A stretch of 64,000 nt of DNA from Actinoplanes utahensis (lineage in GTDB: Bacteria; Actinomycetota; Actinomycetes; Mycobacteriales; Micromonosporaceae): the NCBI RefSeq assembly GCF_016862455.1, contig NZ_BOMZ01000105.1, positions 1-64,000 of the forward strand, given 5' to 3'. This document shows positions 16,186-24,812 of this stretch, one piece after another. Within the stretch, counting starts at the first letter, position 1. Every line of letters starts with the position of its first letter. Made by a program: the position numbers and the translations under genes. The notes below the pieces were generated by a model that searched no databases, was not told where the DNA came from, and worked only from the letters and a program-made list of their open reading frames with translations.

Positions 16186-17688
16186 ATGCGTGCGGGACGG
16201 GTGGCGGGCTGGGCGACCCTGGTCGCGGTGATGACCGCGGTCGCGACGTGGACGGCACTGCCCCTGCTGGTGCAATGGTTGCCGGTCGACGGTCCGGAGC
16301 GGCCGCCCGTCCAGCAGGCCGGGACGCTGCCGGCCAGGGTCGGCGCCCCGGCGATCTGGACCCCCGACCAGGAGCAGTCGCCGATCGGCGCGGCCTCGGT
16401 CTACTACACGTCCAACACCTGGTTCGACGACTCCCACCTCGCGGTCGGGCTGGTCGGCCGCGGCACGGACACGTACCGGGTGGGCCGGTTCACCGGCGCC
16501 GCCGGGATGACCGGCGCGATCTCGCCGGACGGCGCCCGCCTGGCCGTCGAGGACGGCCTCGTCGACCTGGCCACCGGCCGGCTCACCGGCTATCCCGAGC
16601 CCTGGGCCGGCCACTCCGTCCAGCCGCAGGCCTGGTCCCCGGACGGCGCCCGCCTCGCCGTCCTCGTCGGCGACCACGAAACCGAGAGCGACGGCGCCAC
16701 CGGGACAGGCGACGCCGCCACCGGGACAGGCGACGCCGCCACCGGGACAGGCGACGGCGCCACCGGGACAGGCGACGGCGCCACCGGGACAGGCGACGCC
16801 GCCACCGGGGAGGACGACAGCACCGCCGGGGAACAAGACGACGGCGGTACGGGCGCCGACGAGGCGGAGAAGGCCCCGCTGACCCGCGTCCGGCTCGCGC
16901 TGCTGGAGCCGGCGAACGGCACGATCCGCGAGATCGCCCGGCTCAGCGACCGGGCCGCGCTGCCGGGCTGGACCGTCGCCTTCTCCCCGGACGGTTCCCG
17001 GCTGGCCTTCCCGTCGGAGGATCGGCTGCACGTCCGCACGCTGGCCGGCGGCACCACCATCGACCTTCCCCTTCCGGCCGACGCCCGGATCGCCGGAAAG
17101 GGCGCGTGGACCCGTGACGGCCGGAACCTGCTGGTGGTGTCCGGCGCCCGCTGCGACTGCGGCGATCACCCGGTCCGCTGGACGGTCACCACGATCTCCG
17201 CCACGGACGGTGCGGTCACCGGGACGGAGATCAGCCGCGAGGGCGTCTACGCGCTGCGGGTGATCGGCTGGTGGCCGTCCGGCACACCGGTCGCCGTCGA
17301 GTACACGGCGGTCTCCGGCGCCGATCCGTCGCTCTTCACCGACCCGGCCGGGCGCGACGGCCTGACCAGCCAGATCGACATCGAGGCCGCCCGTCTGATC
17401 GACCTCGGAACCGGCCGGACGCTGCTGACCGACGGCTCCACGATCGTTCCCGGCGCCATCGAGTCCCTCGACATCCCTGATCAGGTTCTCGCCGCCGGCG
17501 CCGTCCGCCCCGGCGATCCACCGCTCCTCGACCACGGGACGGTTCTGCTCATCCCGGCGTCGATCTTCGCGGTGTCACTGGTCGTCGTCATCGCCGCCAC
17601 GGTCCTGCGCCTGGCCAGGAGAGAAGACCCTGGTGGTACGCCGCCCGCGGACCCGATCAGCCGGGACTCCTCCGCGCCCACCGGGTGA
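16186..17688 (+). CDS. Membrane-anchored beta-propeller-like protein with ATGTGD repeats
   Basis: A 500-residue protein with a hydrophobic segment at each end (residues about 8-30 and 450-475). The central part has TolB/WD40-like blades marked by ISPDGARLAVEDG, WSPDGARLAVLVG, FSPDGSRLAFPSE and WTRDGRNLLVVSG. Between the second and third blades is a seven-residue tandem repeat (D-A/G-A-T-G-T-G, about 5.5 copies) and an acidic stretch. Function is unknown. A TATGAT hexamer at 16174-16179 lies six bases before the ATG and there is no ribosome binding site, so the transcript may be leaderless. The gene follows the Lrp gene by 41 bp. Confidence 0.75.
   Translation: MRAGRVAGWATLVAVMTAVATWTALPLLVQWLPVDGPERPPVQQAGTLPARVGAPAIWTPDQEQSPIGAASVYYTSNTWFDDSHLAVGLVGRGTDTYRVGRFTGAAGMTGAISPDGARLAVEDGLVDLATGRLTGYPEPWAGHSVQPQAWSPDGARLAVLVGDHETESDGATGTGDAATGTGDAATGTGDGATGTGDGATGTGDAATGEDDSTAGEQDDGGTGADEAEKAPLTRVRLALLEPANGTIREIARLSDRAALPGWTVAFSPDGSRLAFPSEDRLHVRTLAGGTTIDLPLPADARIAGKGAWTRDGRNLLVVSGARCDCGDHPVRWTVTTISATDGAVTGTEISREGVYALRVIGWWPSGTPVAVEYTAVSGADPSLFTDPAGRDGLTSQIDIEAARLIDLGTGRTLLTDGSTIVPGAIESLDIPDQVLAAGAVRPGDPPLLDHGTVLLIPASIFAVSLVVVIAATVLRLARREDPGGTPPADPISRDSSAPTG
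16690..16809 (+). repeat. 21-bp in-frame minisatellite
   Basis: Five full copies of a 21-bp unit (GACGSCGCCACCGGGACAGGC) plus a partial sixth, encoding D-A/G-A-T-G-T-G within the propeller-like protein. Near identity between copies suggests recent slippage, and copy number may differ between strains. Confidence 0.9.
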
Positions 17689-18327
17689 GAGCCCGCAACA
17701 ACCGTCGCAGCAGCCGAGGGGCGCCGGTCCACCAGTGATCGAGCCGTCGGGCGGGGGCAGCCCCGGGATCCGGTGCGGCCGGCGCGGCGGTGTGGTGAGG
17801 TGACGCGGTGGGGGGCGGTCGCCGTGGCGGCGTTCGCGGGTCGGGCGGCGGGGCGGCGCGGTGAGGTGACGCGGCGTGGTACGGCCGGCGGGGCGGCGCG
17901 GGAGGGTGGGGCGGCGTGGTGCGCCCGGACGGGCAGTGCGGGGAGGCGGGGCGACGTGGTGGCGGTGGCGGGCGCCGGGGCGGCCGCGGTGGGCCGGGCC
18001 GGCGCAGTCGGGAAGCTGGGGAACGGTGCACTGATCTCTCGGGCGATCGTCGGAGCCGGTCGGCCTCAAGTTGCCGAACCGGCCCCCGACGTTGCCATGA
18101 TGTGACCGGACTCACTGCGAGACCTGATCCCGGCGGCGGTCACCACGGCCGGAGGCGCCCGCCGCGGTCCATCCCGGGCAGCGGCGGGTCCGGAGACGGC
18201 ACCGCTCTCGCGCTGCCGCCGGCCGGCGCCGGGCCGCACGATGGCGGCGCGATGGGGCGGTGCCGTGGCTGGCGCCGACCCGCGCGATGGGGCGGTGCCG
18301 TGGCTGGCGCCGGCCCGCACGGTGGTG
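17689..18327. other. Intergenic region rich in GC repeats, no convincing gene
   Basis: About 640 bp between two convergent genes. It is dominated by G-rich motifs on the + strand, such as GTGAGGTGACGCGG (twice, about 17793 and 17860) and GGGGCGGCG. A 36-bp direct repeat at about 18248-18318 (GCGCGATGGGGCGGTGCCGT twice) is also present. Open frames exist on both strands but translate to Pro/Arg- or Gly/Arg-only sequences. I see no clear terminator hairpin. Confidence 0.55.
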
Positions 18328-19122
18328 TCAGGCGCCGGGGTGGTGGCCGCCGCGGGTCGCGGCGGGTGCCGTGGGCGGTGCGGCAGGGGCGAGCCGGTCG
18401 CTGATCACGTGGGCCGCGAACAGGTGGAAGCCGATGACCAGGGGGATCGTCGCGGGCATCGACAGCGCCAGGAAGAAGGCGAGGACACCGGCCAGCGCCG
18501 GGGCCAGTGCCGTCCACGGCCGGGTGATCGCCTGGTCCCCGGCCCAGCGCAGCGCCGCCCGCCACCGGATCCCGGGTTCCCGGCCGACGGCGACCAGGGT
18601 CAGCGTGGCCGCCCCGGCCAGCCAGGTCACCACGACCGCCGTGAGCACGAGGACGGGGGTGCCGCCGGGCACCCAGCCGCGGCTCACCGCGATCAGGTCG
18701 ACCAGCAGCAGCAGTCCGATCAGGACGGCGGGCAGGCCGGGCAGCAGGGACCGGCCGTACTGGCGCAGCAGGGGCCGGAACGAGGGCAGCTTCCCGGTGA
18801 CGTACCGGTGCCGGACGGCGGTGGAACCGGCGGCGAGCGCTGCCGGCAGGGTCAGCGCCGGCAGCGCCGCGACCGTCACCACGATGCCGATCAGGGCGAG
18901 ATCGGCGCCGAGGGCGAACTTCTCCCGCCAGTCCGGGCGGTTCTCCGGCGTCTCGTCGGCGGGCCAGTTCATCCCGGCGGCGTCGGGCGCGCTCTTTCCC
19001 GTACCGGAGAAGGGTTTCGATCCGTGCGGCGCGGAGGCCGCGAGCGAGCCGGCAACGGGGGCGCCCGGCCCGCTCGCCGCGGAGGCGGCAAGCGGACCGG
19101 GAGCGGGTCCGGGGCGGGTCAT
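18328..19122 (-). CDS. YesL/DUF624-like membrane protein of the sugar transport operon
   Basis: A 264-residue protein with about five to six hydrophobic segments after a polar, Pro/Ala-rich N-terminus of about 70 residues. The core (ALIGIVVTVAALPALTLPAAL, then a cytoplasmic loop with FRPLLRQYGRSLLPGL) resembles DUF624/YesL proteins, which often accompany carbohydrate ABC transporters in pectin loci. The match is by pattern only. Its ATG overlaps the stop of the permease upstream by 4 bp, so it is the last gene of the lacI-sugar transporter operon. Confidence 0.6.
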   Translation of the reverse strand: MTRPGPAPGPLAASAASGPGAPVAGSLAASAPHGSKPFSGTGKSAPDAAGMNWPADETPENRPDWREKFALGADLALIGIVVTVAALPALTLPAALAAGSTAVRHRYVTGKLPSFRPLLRQYGRSLLPGLPAVLIGLLLLVDLIAVSRGWVPGGTPVLVLTAVVVTWLAGAATLTLVAVGREPGIRWRAALRWAGDQAITRPWTALAPALAGVLAFFLALSMPATIPLVIGFHLFAAHVISDRLAPAAPPTAPAATRGGHHPGA

Positions 19123-19955
19123 CCCTTGAGTCCGGACGTGTTGATGCCTTCCACCAGCATGCGCTGGAAGGCCACGAAGAACAGGAAGACCGGCGCCAGC
19201 GACAGCACCGACATGGCGAACATCGGGCCGACCGACGACTGGCCGCTGGAGTCGATGAACAGTGTCAGAGCCACCGGGGCGGTGTACTTCTCCAGGTCGG
19301 ACAGGTAGACCAGCTGCCGGAAGAAGTCGTTCCAGGTCCAGATGAACGAGAAGATCGCCGTGGAGACCAGCGCCGGCCGCGACAGCGGCAGGATGACGTG
19401 CCGGAACACGCCGTACGGAGTGCAGCCGTCGATCGTGGCGGCCTCGTCGAGCTCGCGCGGCACCCCTCGCATGAACTGGACCATCAGGAAGACGAAGAAC
19501 GCCTCGGTGGCCAGCAGTTGCGGGACGATCAGCGGGGCGTACGGCCAGTCGCCGCCGACCCAGCCGAAGGTCTTGAACATCACGAACTGCGGAACGATGA
19601 GCACGTGACCGGGCAGCAGCAGCGTTCCGATCATGATGGCGAACCAGAAGCCCCGCAGCTTGAACTTCAGCCGGGCGAAGGCGTACGCGGCCAGCAGGCA
19701 GGAGATGCAGTTCGCGACCACGGTGAGGCCGGCGACCATCGCGCTGTTCAGGAAGAACCGGCCGAAGCTGACGTCGAAGTTCGACCAGCCGTCGGCGTAG
19801 TTCCCCGGCGTCCACTCGTTCGGCAGGATCGACATGTTGTTCAGCACCTCTTGGGGTGACTTGAACGAGCTGCCGAGCATCCACACCAGCGGGTACAGCA
19901 CCACCGCCGAGAGCAGGACCAGCGTGAGAGGCCGGGCCAGGCGCTGGAGGGTCAT
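19119..19955 (-). CDS. Carbohydrate ABC transporter permease (MalG-type)
   Basis: A 278-residue permease with six hydrophobic segments. The cytoplasmic EAA loop (ELDEAATIDGCTPYGVFRHV, then ILPLSRPAL) is typical of the second permease of CUT1 sugar importers, as is the conserved opening (VLYPLVWMLGSSFKS). It overlaps the MalF-type permease by one base and the YesL-like gene by four. No ATPase is encoded here; CUT1 systems often share an MsmK/MsiK-type ATPase encoded elsewhere. The uronate genes across the divergent promoter suggest pectin oligomers as substrate. Confidence 0.9.
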   Translation of the reverse strand: MTLQRLARPLTLVLLSAVVLYPLVWMLGSSFKSPQEVLNNMSILPNEWTPGNYADGWSNFDVSFGRFFLNSAMVAGLTVVANCISCLLAAYAFARLKFKLRGFWFAIMIGTLLLPGHVLIVPQFVMFKTFGWVGGDWPYAPLIVPQLLATEAFFVFLMVQFMRGVPRELDEAATIDGCTPYGVFRHVILPLSRPALVSTAIFSFIWTWNDFFRQLVYLSDLEKYTAPVALTLFIDSSGQSSVGPMFAMSVLSLAPVFLFFVAFQRMLVEGINTSGLKG

Positions 19956-20941
19956 CAGTCTTCTCCGTCCGAGTAGTGCACCCAGAACTTGCCGGTCCGG
20001 AAGACGACGGCGGTGACCAGGCCGATCGCGAGCAGGAACACCCAGGCCATCGCCGAGGCGTAGCCCATCTGGTACTCGTTCCAGCCCTTGATGTAGAGGT
20101 GCAGCGTGTACATGAGGGTCGAGTCGACCGGGCCGCCGGTGCCGTTGCTGAGCACGAACGCCGAGGTGAAGCCCTGGAACCCGTTGATCGTCTCGAGGAC
20201 CAGGTTGAAGAAGATCACCGGCGAGAGCATCGGCAGGGTGATGCTGATGAACTTGCGGAACGGGCTCGCGCCGTCGACCGACGCGGCCTCGTAGAGCTCA
20301 CCGGGCACCTGCTTGAGGCCGGCCAGGAAGATCACCATCGGGGCGCCGAACTGCCAGACCGCCAGCAGGATCAGCGTGCCGAGCGCGAAGTCCGGGTCGT
20401 TGACCCACGCCTTGCCCTCGATGCCGAACCAGCTCAGGAACGAGTTGAACGCCCCGTCCCGGTTGAACATGTTGACCCACACGATCGCCAGCGCCACGCT
20501 GCCGCCGAGCAGCGACGGCAGGTAGAACAGGCCCCGGAACAGGCCGGACGCCTTGAACGACCGGTTCAGCAGCACCGCCACGCCGAGCGCGGCGGCAAGT
20601 TTGAGCGGGGTCGCGATCAGCGCGAAGACCAGGGTCGTCTGCACCGCGTGCCAGAACGACGGGTCCTCGGTGAACATGTAGCGGTAGTTCTCCAGCCCCA
20701 CCCACTCCATCGACTCCCAGTCCGAGAGCACGTCGTAGTTGGTGAAGCTGAGGTACAGCGACATCAGCATCGGGATGGCCGTGATGGTCAGCAGCCCGAG
20801 CAGCCAGGGGGAGAGGAAGACGTAACCGGCGATGCCGTCCGACTTCTGCTTGGCGGGACGGCCCCGCCGCTTGGTAGCGGCGGGGCCGGCCGTCGGCCGA
20901 GTCGGGGTCGGCTGGGCCGTCGTTGTTGCCACCGGACTCAC
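19955..20941 (-). CDS. Carbohydrate ABC transporter permease (MalF-type)
   Basis: A 328-residue permease. The polar N-terminus ends in KRRGRPAKQKSDGIAGYVF and is followed by six membrane segments. The EAA loop reads ELYEAASVDGASPFRKFISI followed by TLPMLSPV. This is the first permease of a CUT1 importer, with partners on both sides. Its start overlaps the stop of the binding-protein gene by 4 bp, so the operon is translated as a chain. Confidence 0.9.
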   Translation of the reverse strand: MSPVATTTAQPTPTRPTAGPAATKRRGRPAKQKSDGIAGYVFLSPWLLGLLTITAIPMLMSLYLSFTNYDVLSDWESMEWVGLENYRYMFTEDPSFWHAVQTTLVFALIATPLKLAAALGVAVLLNRSFKASGLFRGLFYLPSLLGGSVALAIVWVNMFNRDGAFNSFLSWFGIEGKAWVNDPDFALGTLILLAVWQFGAPMVIFLAGLKQVPGELYEAASVDGASPFRKFISITLPMLSPVIFFNLVLETINGFQGFTSAFVLSNGTGGPVDSTLMYTLHLYIKGWNEYQMGYASAMAWVFLLAIGLVTAVVFRTGKFWVHYSDGED

Positions 20942-22242
20942 CGCTTGATCGCGGCCTGGGCGGCGGTGAAGAACTGCTCGGCGGCCTTCTGCGGGGTGGC
21001 GCGCCCGTACTGGGCCTCCTCAGCGGCCTTGATCAGCTCGGAGCGCACGGTGCTGTGACCCTTCGGCGGAACCGTCGGCGCGGGGCCGAAGTTCTTGCCG
21101 AGCTCGGTGGTCACCTGGATGCTCTCCTTCATCGCCGCGTTGTCGGTGGTCGCGGCGACCTGGGTGCGGATGTCGAGGTTCGACGGCAGGCCACGGTCGG
21201 TGCCGAGGATCTTGCCGGCCTCCGGGTCGTTGGCGAGGAAGTTCAGCACGTCGGCCGCGACGTCCTTGTTCTTGCTGCCGCGGTAGACCGAGAAGTACAT
21301 CGAGGCACGGGCCCACTGCTTCGAGGCGTCACCCGGGTACGCGATCACACCGAGGTCGTCCTTGGTGTTCTTCTGCAGCTCGGGCAGCTGGTTGGCCCAC
21401 ACCCACGAGGTGAGCGCCTTGTTGGTCACCACCAGCTGCTTGGTGACGTCGGTGGCGTTGCCCTCGTGGATCACGTCCGGGGACGGGGTGGCCTGGGTGT
21501 CCCGGGCGCCCTTCCACAGCTCGAACCACTTCTGCACGTCCTCCTGGGTGAAGCCGAGCTCCTTGCCGTTGTAGAACTCCTTGCCGTTCTGCCGCAGCCA
21601 CACCCAGAACGCCTTGTAGTCGGCGCTCGGGTCCATGGTGCCGGCCAGCTTGGTCTTCACGGCGGCGTCCTTGGCCCAGGCGATGTGCTCCTCCCAGGTC
21701 TGGCCGGTCTTGGGCACGGCGACCCCGGCCGCGTCCAGCTTGGCCTTGTTGAAGACCAGGCCCTGGGTGTTCTCGCCCATCGCCAGGCCGGCCAGCTTGC
21801 CGTCGACGGTGCCGTACTCGACGAGGCCCTTCTGGAACTTGGACGTGTCGAGCTTGCCGGACTTGGTGTACTCGGACAGGTCGGCCGTGACGTTGCGGGT
21901 CGCGTACTCGGCCAGGTAGTTGTCGTCGATCTGGAAGATGTCCGGCGCGTCGTTGCCGGCCGTCAGGGTGGCCAGCTTGTCGAAGTAGCCCTGGTTGGCC
22001 TGCCACGTCTTCTTGAACGTGACGTTCGGGTGCTTCGACGTGTAGAGGGCGAGAGCCTGCTCGGTGAGCTGGGCGCGGGCCTCGCCGCCCCACCAGAAGA
22101 AGCTCAGCTCGACCTTGCCGTCGCCGGTGGCCTGCCCGCCGTCGTCGGTGCCACAGGCACCGAGGGCGAGGGGAAGCGCCAGCATGGCGGCCACGACGCC
22201 GCCGAGCACGCGGCGAAGGGGTTGGGGGTGGGATGCGGTCAT
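20938..22242 (-). CDS. Sugar-binding lipoprotein of the ABC importer
   Basis: About 434 residues. The signal peptide ends in a lipobox (LPLALGACGTDDG), so the protein should be anchored outside the membrane. The fold signature of family 1 extracellular solute-binding proteins is visible (VELSFFWWGGEARAQLTEQAL near the N-terminus, APDIFQIDDNYLAEYA in the middle). I use the ATG at 22242 because AAGGAG lies 11 bases upstream; a GTG at 22254 overlapping the lacI stop is the alternative. Cargo is inferred from the pectate lyase and uronate genes nearby: oligogalacturonides or similar. Confidence 0.88.
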   Translation of the reverse strand: MTASHPQPLRRVLGGVVAAMLALPLALGACGTDDGGQATGDGKVELSFFWWGGEARAQLTEQALALYTSKHPNVTFKKTWQANQGYFDKLATLTAGNDAPDIFQIDDNYLAEYATRNVTADLSEYTKSGKLDTSKFQKGLVEYGTVDGKLAGLAMGENTQGLVFNKAKLDAAGVAVPKTGQTWEEHIAWAKDAAVKTKLAGTMDPSADYKAFWVWLRQNGKEFYNGKELGFTQEDVQKWFELWKGARDTQATPSPDVIHEGNATDVTKQLVVTNKALTSWVWANQLPELQKNTKDDLGVIAYPGDASKQWARASMYFSVYRGSKNKDVAADVLNFLANDPEAGKILGTDRGLPSNLDIRTQVAATTDNAAMKESIQVTTELGKNFGPAPTVPPKGHSTVRSELIKAAEEAQYGRATPQKAAEQFFTAAQAAIKR

Positions 22243-22250
22243 GGGGTTCG

Positions 22251-23276
22251 TCACTCCTTGACGTGTGCGGCAACCTCAGCGTTGAGCGCTCCGGCCGGGA
22301 CGTACGGCCCCGGGCCGGTGGAGTTGCGAATGATCAGGTCGGTCCGGAGGGTGACCTGCCCGGTCGGTCCGTCGTCGCCCTGCTGCAGCAGCATGTCGAC
22401 GGCGGCACGGCCGGCGGCCCCGGTCGGGTTGGCCACGGTGGTCAGCCGGGGCCGGACCAGGCCGCTGTACGCGATGTCGTCGATCCCGACGACACTCACC
22501 TGCCCGGGGACCTCGACCCCGCGGTCCTGCAACGCCTGGAGCAGGCCGATCGCCATCAGGTCGTTGTAGGCCAGCACCGCGGAGGCGCCGGTCTTGAGCA
22601 CGGCCTCGGCGGCCGCGGCGCCGGTCTCCTCGACCGGCTGGTTCGGGCCGAGGACGGTGAGGTCCGCGCCGGCCGTGCGGGCGGTCGCCCCGGCGGCCCG
22701 GCGGATCTCCCGGTTGGTCCATGAGCCACGTGGCCCGGCCAGATAGACCAGGTGGCGGTGACCCAGATCGAGCAGGTGCTGCACGGCGTCCCGCGCCCCC
22801 AGCCCCACGTCCATGACCACCGCGGGCAAGCCGGTGATCAGGCGGTTGATGACGACCAGCGGAACTTCCCTCTTCAGAAGCTCTATCTGGTCGTCGCTCA
22901 TCCGGGGACTGCACAGGAGGATCCCGTCGACCTGCTTGGCCAGTGCCTGCACCAGGTCGAGCTCGACGATCGGATCCTCGTCGGTGTCGGCGACGAAGAC
23001 GTGGTAGTCGCGCCGCCGGGCGTGGGTCTCGGCCGCCTTGATCAGAGGCGGGAAGAACGGGTTGGCGATATCGGCCACGATCAGGCCGATGTTGTGGGTG
23101 CGTCCGGTGATCAGTGCCCGGGCCGCCCGGTTCGGGCGGTAACCGAGCTGCTCCGCGGTGGCCAGCACCCGGGAGCGGGTCTCGGGGTTGACCAGATGCG
23201 GTGCGGAGAACGTGCGCGACACCGTGGAGATGTGCACTCCGGACGCTCTTGCGACGTCCCGGATGGTCACAGCCAC
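22251..23276 (-). CDS. LacI-family regulator of the pectin/uronate locus
   Basis: A 341-residue repressor. The helix-turn-helix is at the very N-terminus (VTIRDVARASGVHISTVSRTFS) and the hinge follows at YRPNRAARALITGRT. The periplasmic-binding-type ligand domain makes up the rest (IGLIVADIANPFFPPLI, VVGIDDIAYSGLVRPRLTTV). The GTG at 23276 has GAGGAGG four bases upstream; longer extensions have no support. The gene leads the transporter operon and lies divergent from the catabolic genes. Two LacI-type operators in the gap suggest it controls both arms and itself, with a uronate or oligouronate as inducer. Confidence 0.9.
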   Translation of the reverse strand: MAVTIRDVARASGVHISTVSRTFSAPHLVNPETRSRVLATAEQLGYRPNRAARALITGRTHNIGLIVADIANPFFPPLIKAAETHARRRDYHVFVADTDEDPIVELDLVQALAKQVDGILLCSPRMSDDQIELLKREVPLVVINRLITGLPAVVMDVGLGARDAVQHLLDLGHRHLVYLAGPRGSWTNREIRRAAGATARTAGADLTVLGPNQPVEETGAAAAEAVLKTGASAVLAYNDLMAIGLLQALQDRGVEVPGQVSVVGIDDIAYSGLVRPRLTTVANPTGAAGRAAVDMLLQQGDDGPTGQVTLRTDLIIRNSTGPGPYVPAGALNAEVAAHVKE

Positions 23277-23333
23277 GATGCCTCCTCGATGGCGATCCGG
23301 TGTGACCCGGATCTCTTGGTGAGAGCCATTAAT

Positions 23334-23345
23334 GCAAACGGTTGC
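23334..23345. promoter_or_regulatory. LacI-type operator, proximal to the regulator gene
   Basis: GCAAACGGTTGC, a 12-bp palindrome with one mismatched pair and the central CG typical of LacI-family operators. It lies 58 bp upstream of the LacI start and probably mediates autoregulation and control of the transport operon. Confidence 0.75.
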
Positions 23346-23463
23346 GGTGGTGTCAACGCCTCTCGATGTCGCTCCTGTTGCGTGATCATCACCGAGCATG
23401 GGCAAACCTGGACAAATCAGTGCGGTGCATTGACTTTGGTCGCAGTCCACTCCCTAATCTGTT

Positions 23464-23475
23464 GCAAACGTTTGC
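23464..23475. promoter_or_regulatory. LacI-type operator, proximal to the catabolic operon
   Basis: GCAAACGTTTGC, a perfect 12-bp LacI-family palindrome, 18 bp before the ATG of the first catabolic gene and next to its ribosome binding site (GGAGG). Binding here would block transcription of the uronate operon. Its centre is 130 bp from that of the other operator, which would allow looping. Confidence 0.85.
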
Positions 23476-23492
23476 CGAATGGAGGCGACGGA

Positions 23493-24812
23493 ATGCCCCC
23501 GTCCCCACGCCGCCGGTACGCCCTCGTGGGCGCCGGCGCACGGGCTGGAATGTTTCTCCGGGCGATCACCGGCGACCACGCTGACGTGGCCGAACTAGTC
23601 GCCATGGCGGACACCAACCCCGCACGGCCGGCCGCCCACAACAAGCGGCTCGGCACATCCGTCCCGGTCTACGACGCCGCCGACTTCACCGAGATGCTCA
23701 AGCGGGAACGTGTCGACGTCGTGCTGGTCGCCACCGTGGACCGCTACCACGACCACTACGTGGTGGCCGCGCTCGAAGCCGGCTGCGACGCCATCACCGA
23801 GAAGCCGATGACCGTCGACGCCGCCGGATGCCGCCGCATCCTCGACGCGCAGCGGCGCACCGGCCGCGACGTCCGCGTCACGTTCAACTACCGCTACAAC
23901 CCGCTGCACGAGGCGGTGAAACGGGTCATCGCGTCCGGTGAGATCGGCGAGATCGGCTCGGTGCACTTCGAGTGGCTGCTCGACGTGCGGCACGGCGCCG
24001 ACTACTTCCGCCGCTGGCACCGTGACAAGGCGAGCTCCGGCGGGCTGCTGGTGCACAAGGCCGGCCACCACTTCGACCTGGTCAACTGGTGGCTCGACGA
24101 CAGCCCGGCCCAGGTCTTCGCGGCCGGGCGGCTGTTCTTCTACGGCGATCAGGGACGGCGGCACGGCTACGCCCGCGACTACGAGCGGGCGCACGGCGCC
24201 GCCGACGCCGAGGGCGACCCGTTCGCGCTGCGGCTGGCCGACGAGCCGGCCATGAAGGAGCTCTACCTCGACGCCGAGGGACATGACGGCTACCACCGCG
24301 ACCGCAACGTGTTCGCGCCCGGCGTGACCATCGAGGACGACATGGCGGTGCTGGTCCGCTACGCCGGCGGGGCGTCGATGAGCTACCACCTCACCGCGTA
24401 CGCCCCGTGGGAGGGCTACCGGATCATGTTCAACGGCAGCCGCGGCCGGCTCGAGCTGGAAGTGGTGGAGAGCGACCACGTCGCCCCGTCGGCCGCCGCC
24501 GGCGTGAAGGGCGAGCCGGGTGCCGAGTCCACCGCCGAACAAGGCTTCAAGCGCCTGCTGGTCCGGCCGTTCTGGGCGCCACCGCGGGAGATCGCGGTGG
24601 ACGGCCTGTCCCGGCACGGCCACGGCGGCGCCGACGTGCGCATGCTCGCCGACCTCATCCGCCCCGGCGCCCCGGCCGACCCGCTCGGCCGGACCGCGAA
24701 CGCCGTCGACGGCGCCCGTGCCCTGCTGACCGGTCTGGCCGCCAACGAATCCCTGGCCCAGGGCCAGGCCATCCGCGTGCAAGACCTCCTAGATCTTGAG
24801 GAGATCAGGTGA
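23493..24812 (+). CDS. Gfo/Idh/MocA-family oxidoreductase (uronate locus)
   Basis: A 439-residue NAD(P)-dependent dehydrogenase. It has the Rossmann start YALVGAGARAGMF, the EKPMTVD motif with the conserved Lys (about 110-117), and a substrate domain with DxxxH-like residues in KAGHHFDLVNWW. It is longer than typical members (330-390), with an insert around GYARDYERAHGAADAEGDPF. The ATG follows GGAGGCGACGG, and a perfect LacI operator sits just upstream. Its stop overlaps the GTG of uxaC. The substrate is unknown; a sugar acid or unsaturated uronate derivative fits the context. Confidence 0.85.
   Translation: MPPSPRRRYALVGAGARAGMFLRAITGDHADVAELVAMADTNPARPAAHNKRLGTSVPVYDAADFTEMLKRERVDVVLVATVDRYHDHYVVAALEAGCDAITEKPMTVDAAGCRRILDAQRRTGRDVRVTFNYRYNPLHEAVKRVIASGEIGEIGSVHFEWLLDVRHGADYFRRWHRDKASSGGLLVHKAGHHFDLVNWWLDDSPAQVFAAGRLFFYGDQGRRHGYARDYERAHGAADAEGDPFALRLADEPAMKELYLDAEGHDGYHRDRNVFAPGVTIEDDMAVLVRYAGGASMSYHLTAYAPWEGYRIMFNGSRGRLELEVVESDHVAPSAAAGVKGEPGAESTAEQGFKRLLVRPFWAPPREIAVDGLSRHGHGGADVRMLADLIRPGAPADPLGRTANAVDGARALLTGLAANESLAQGQAIRVQDLLDLEEIR

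Noticed and set aside
17657-18115. Minus-strand Pro/Arg-rich frame in the 17.7-18.3 kb gap as a gene
   Set aside because: Composition is almost only Pro, Arg and Ala, it overlaps the end of the propeller gene, has no ribosome binding site, and other frames there look the same.
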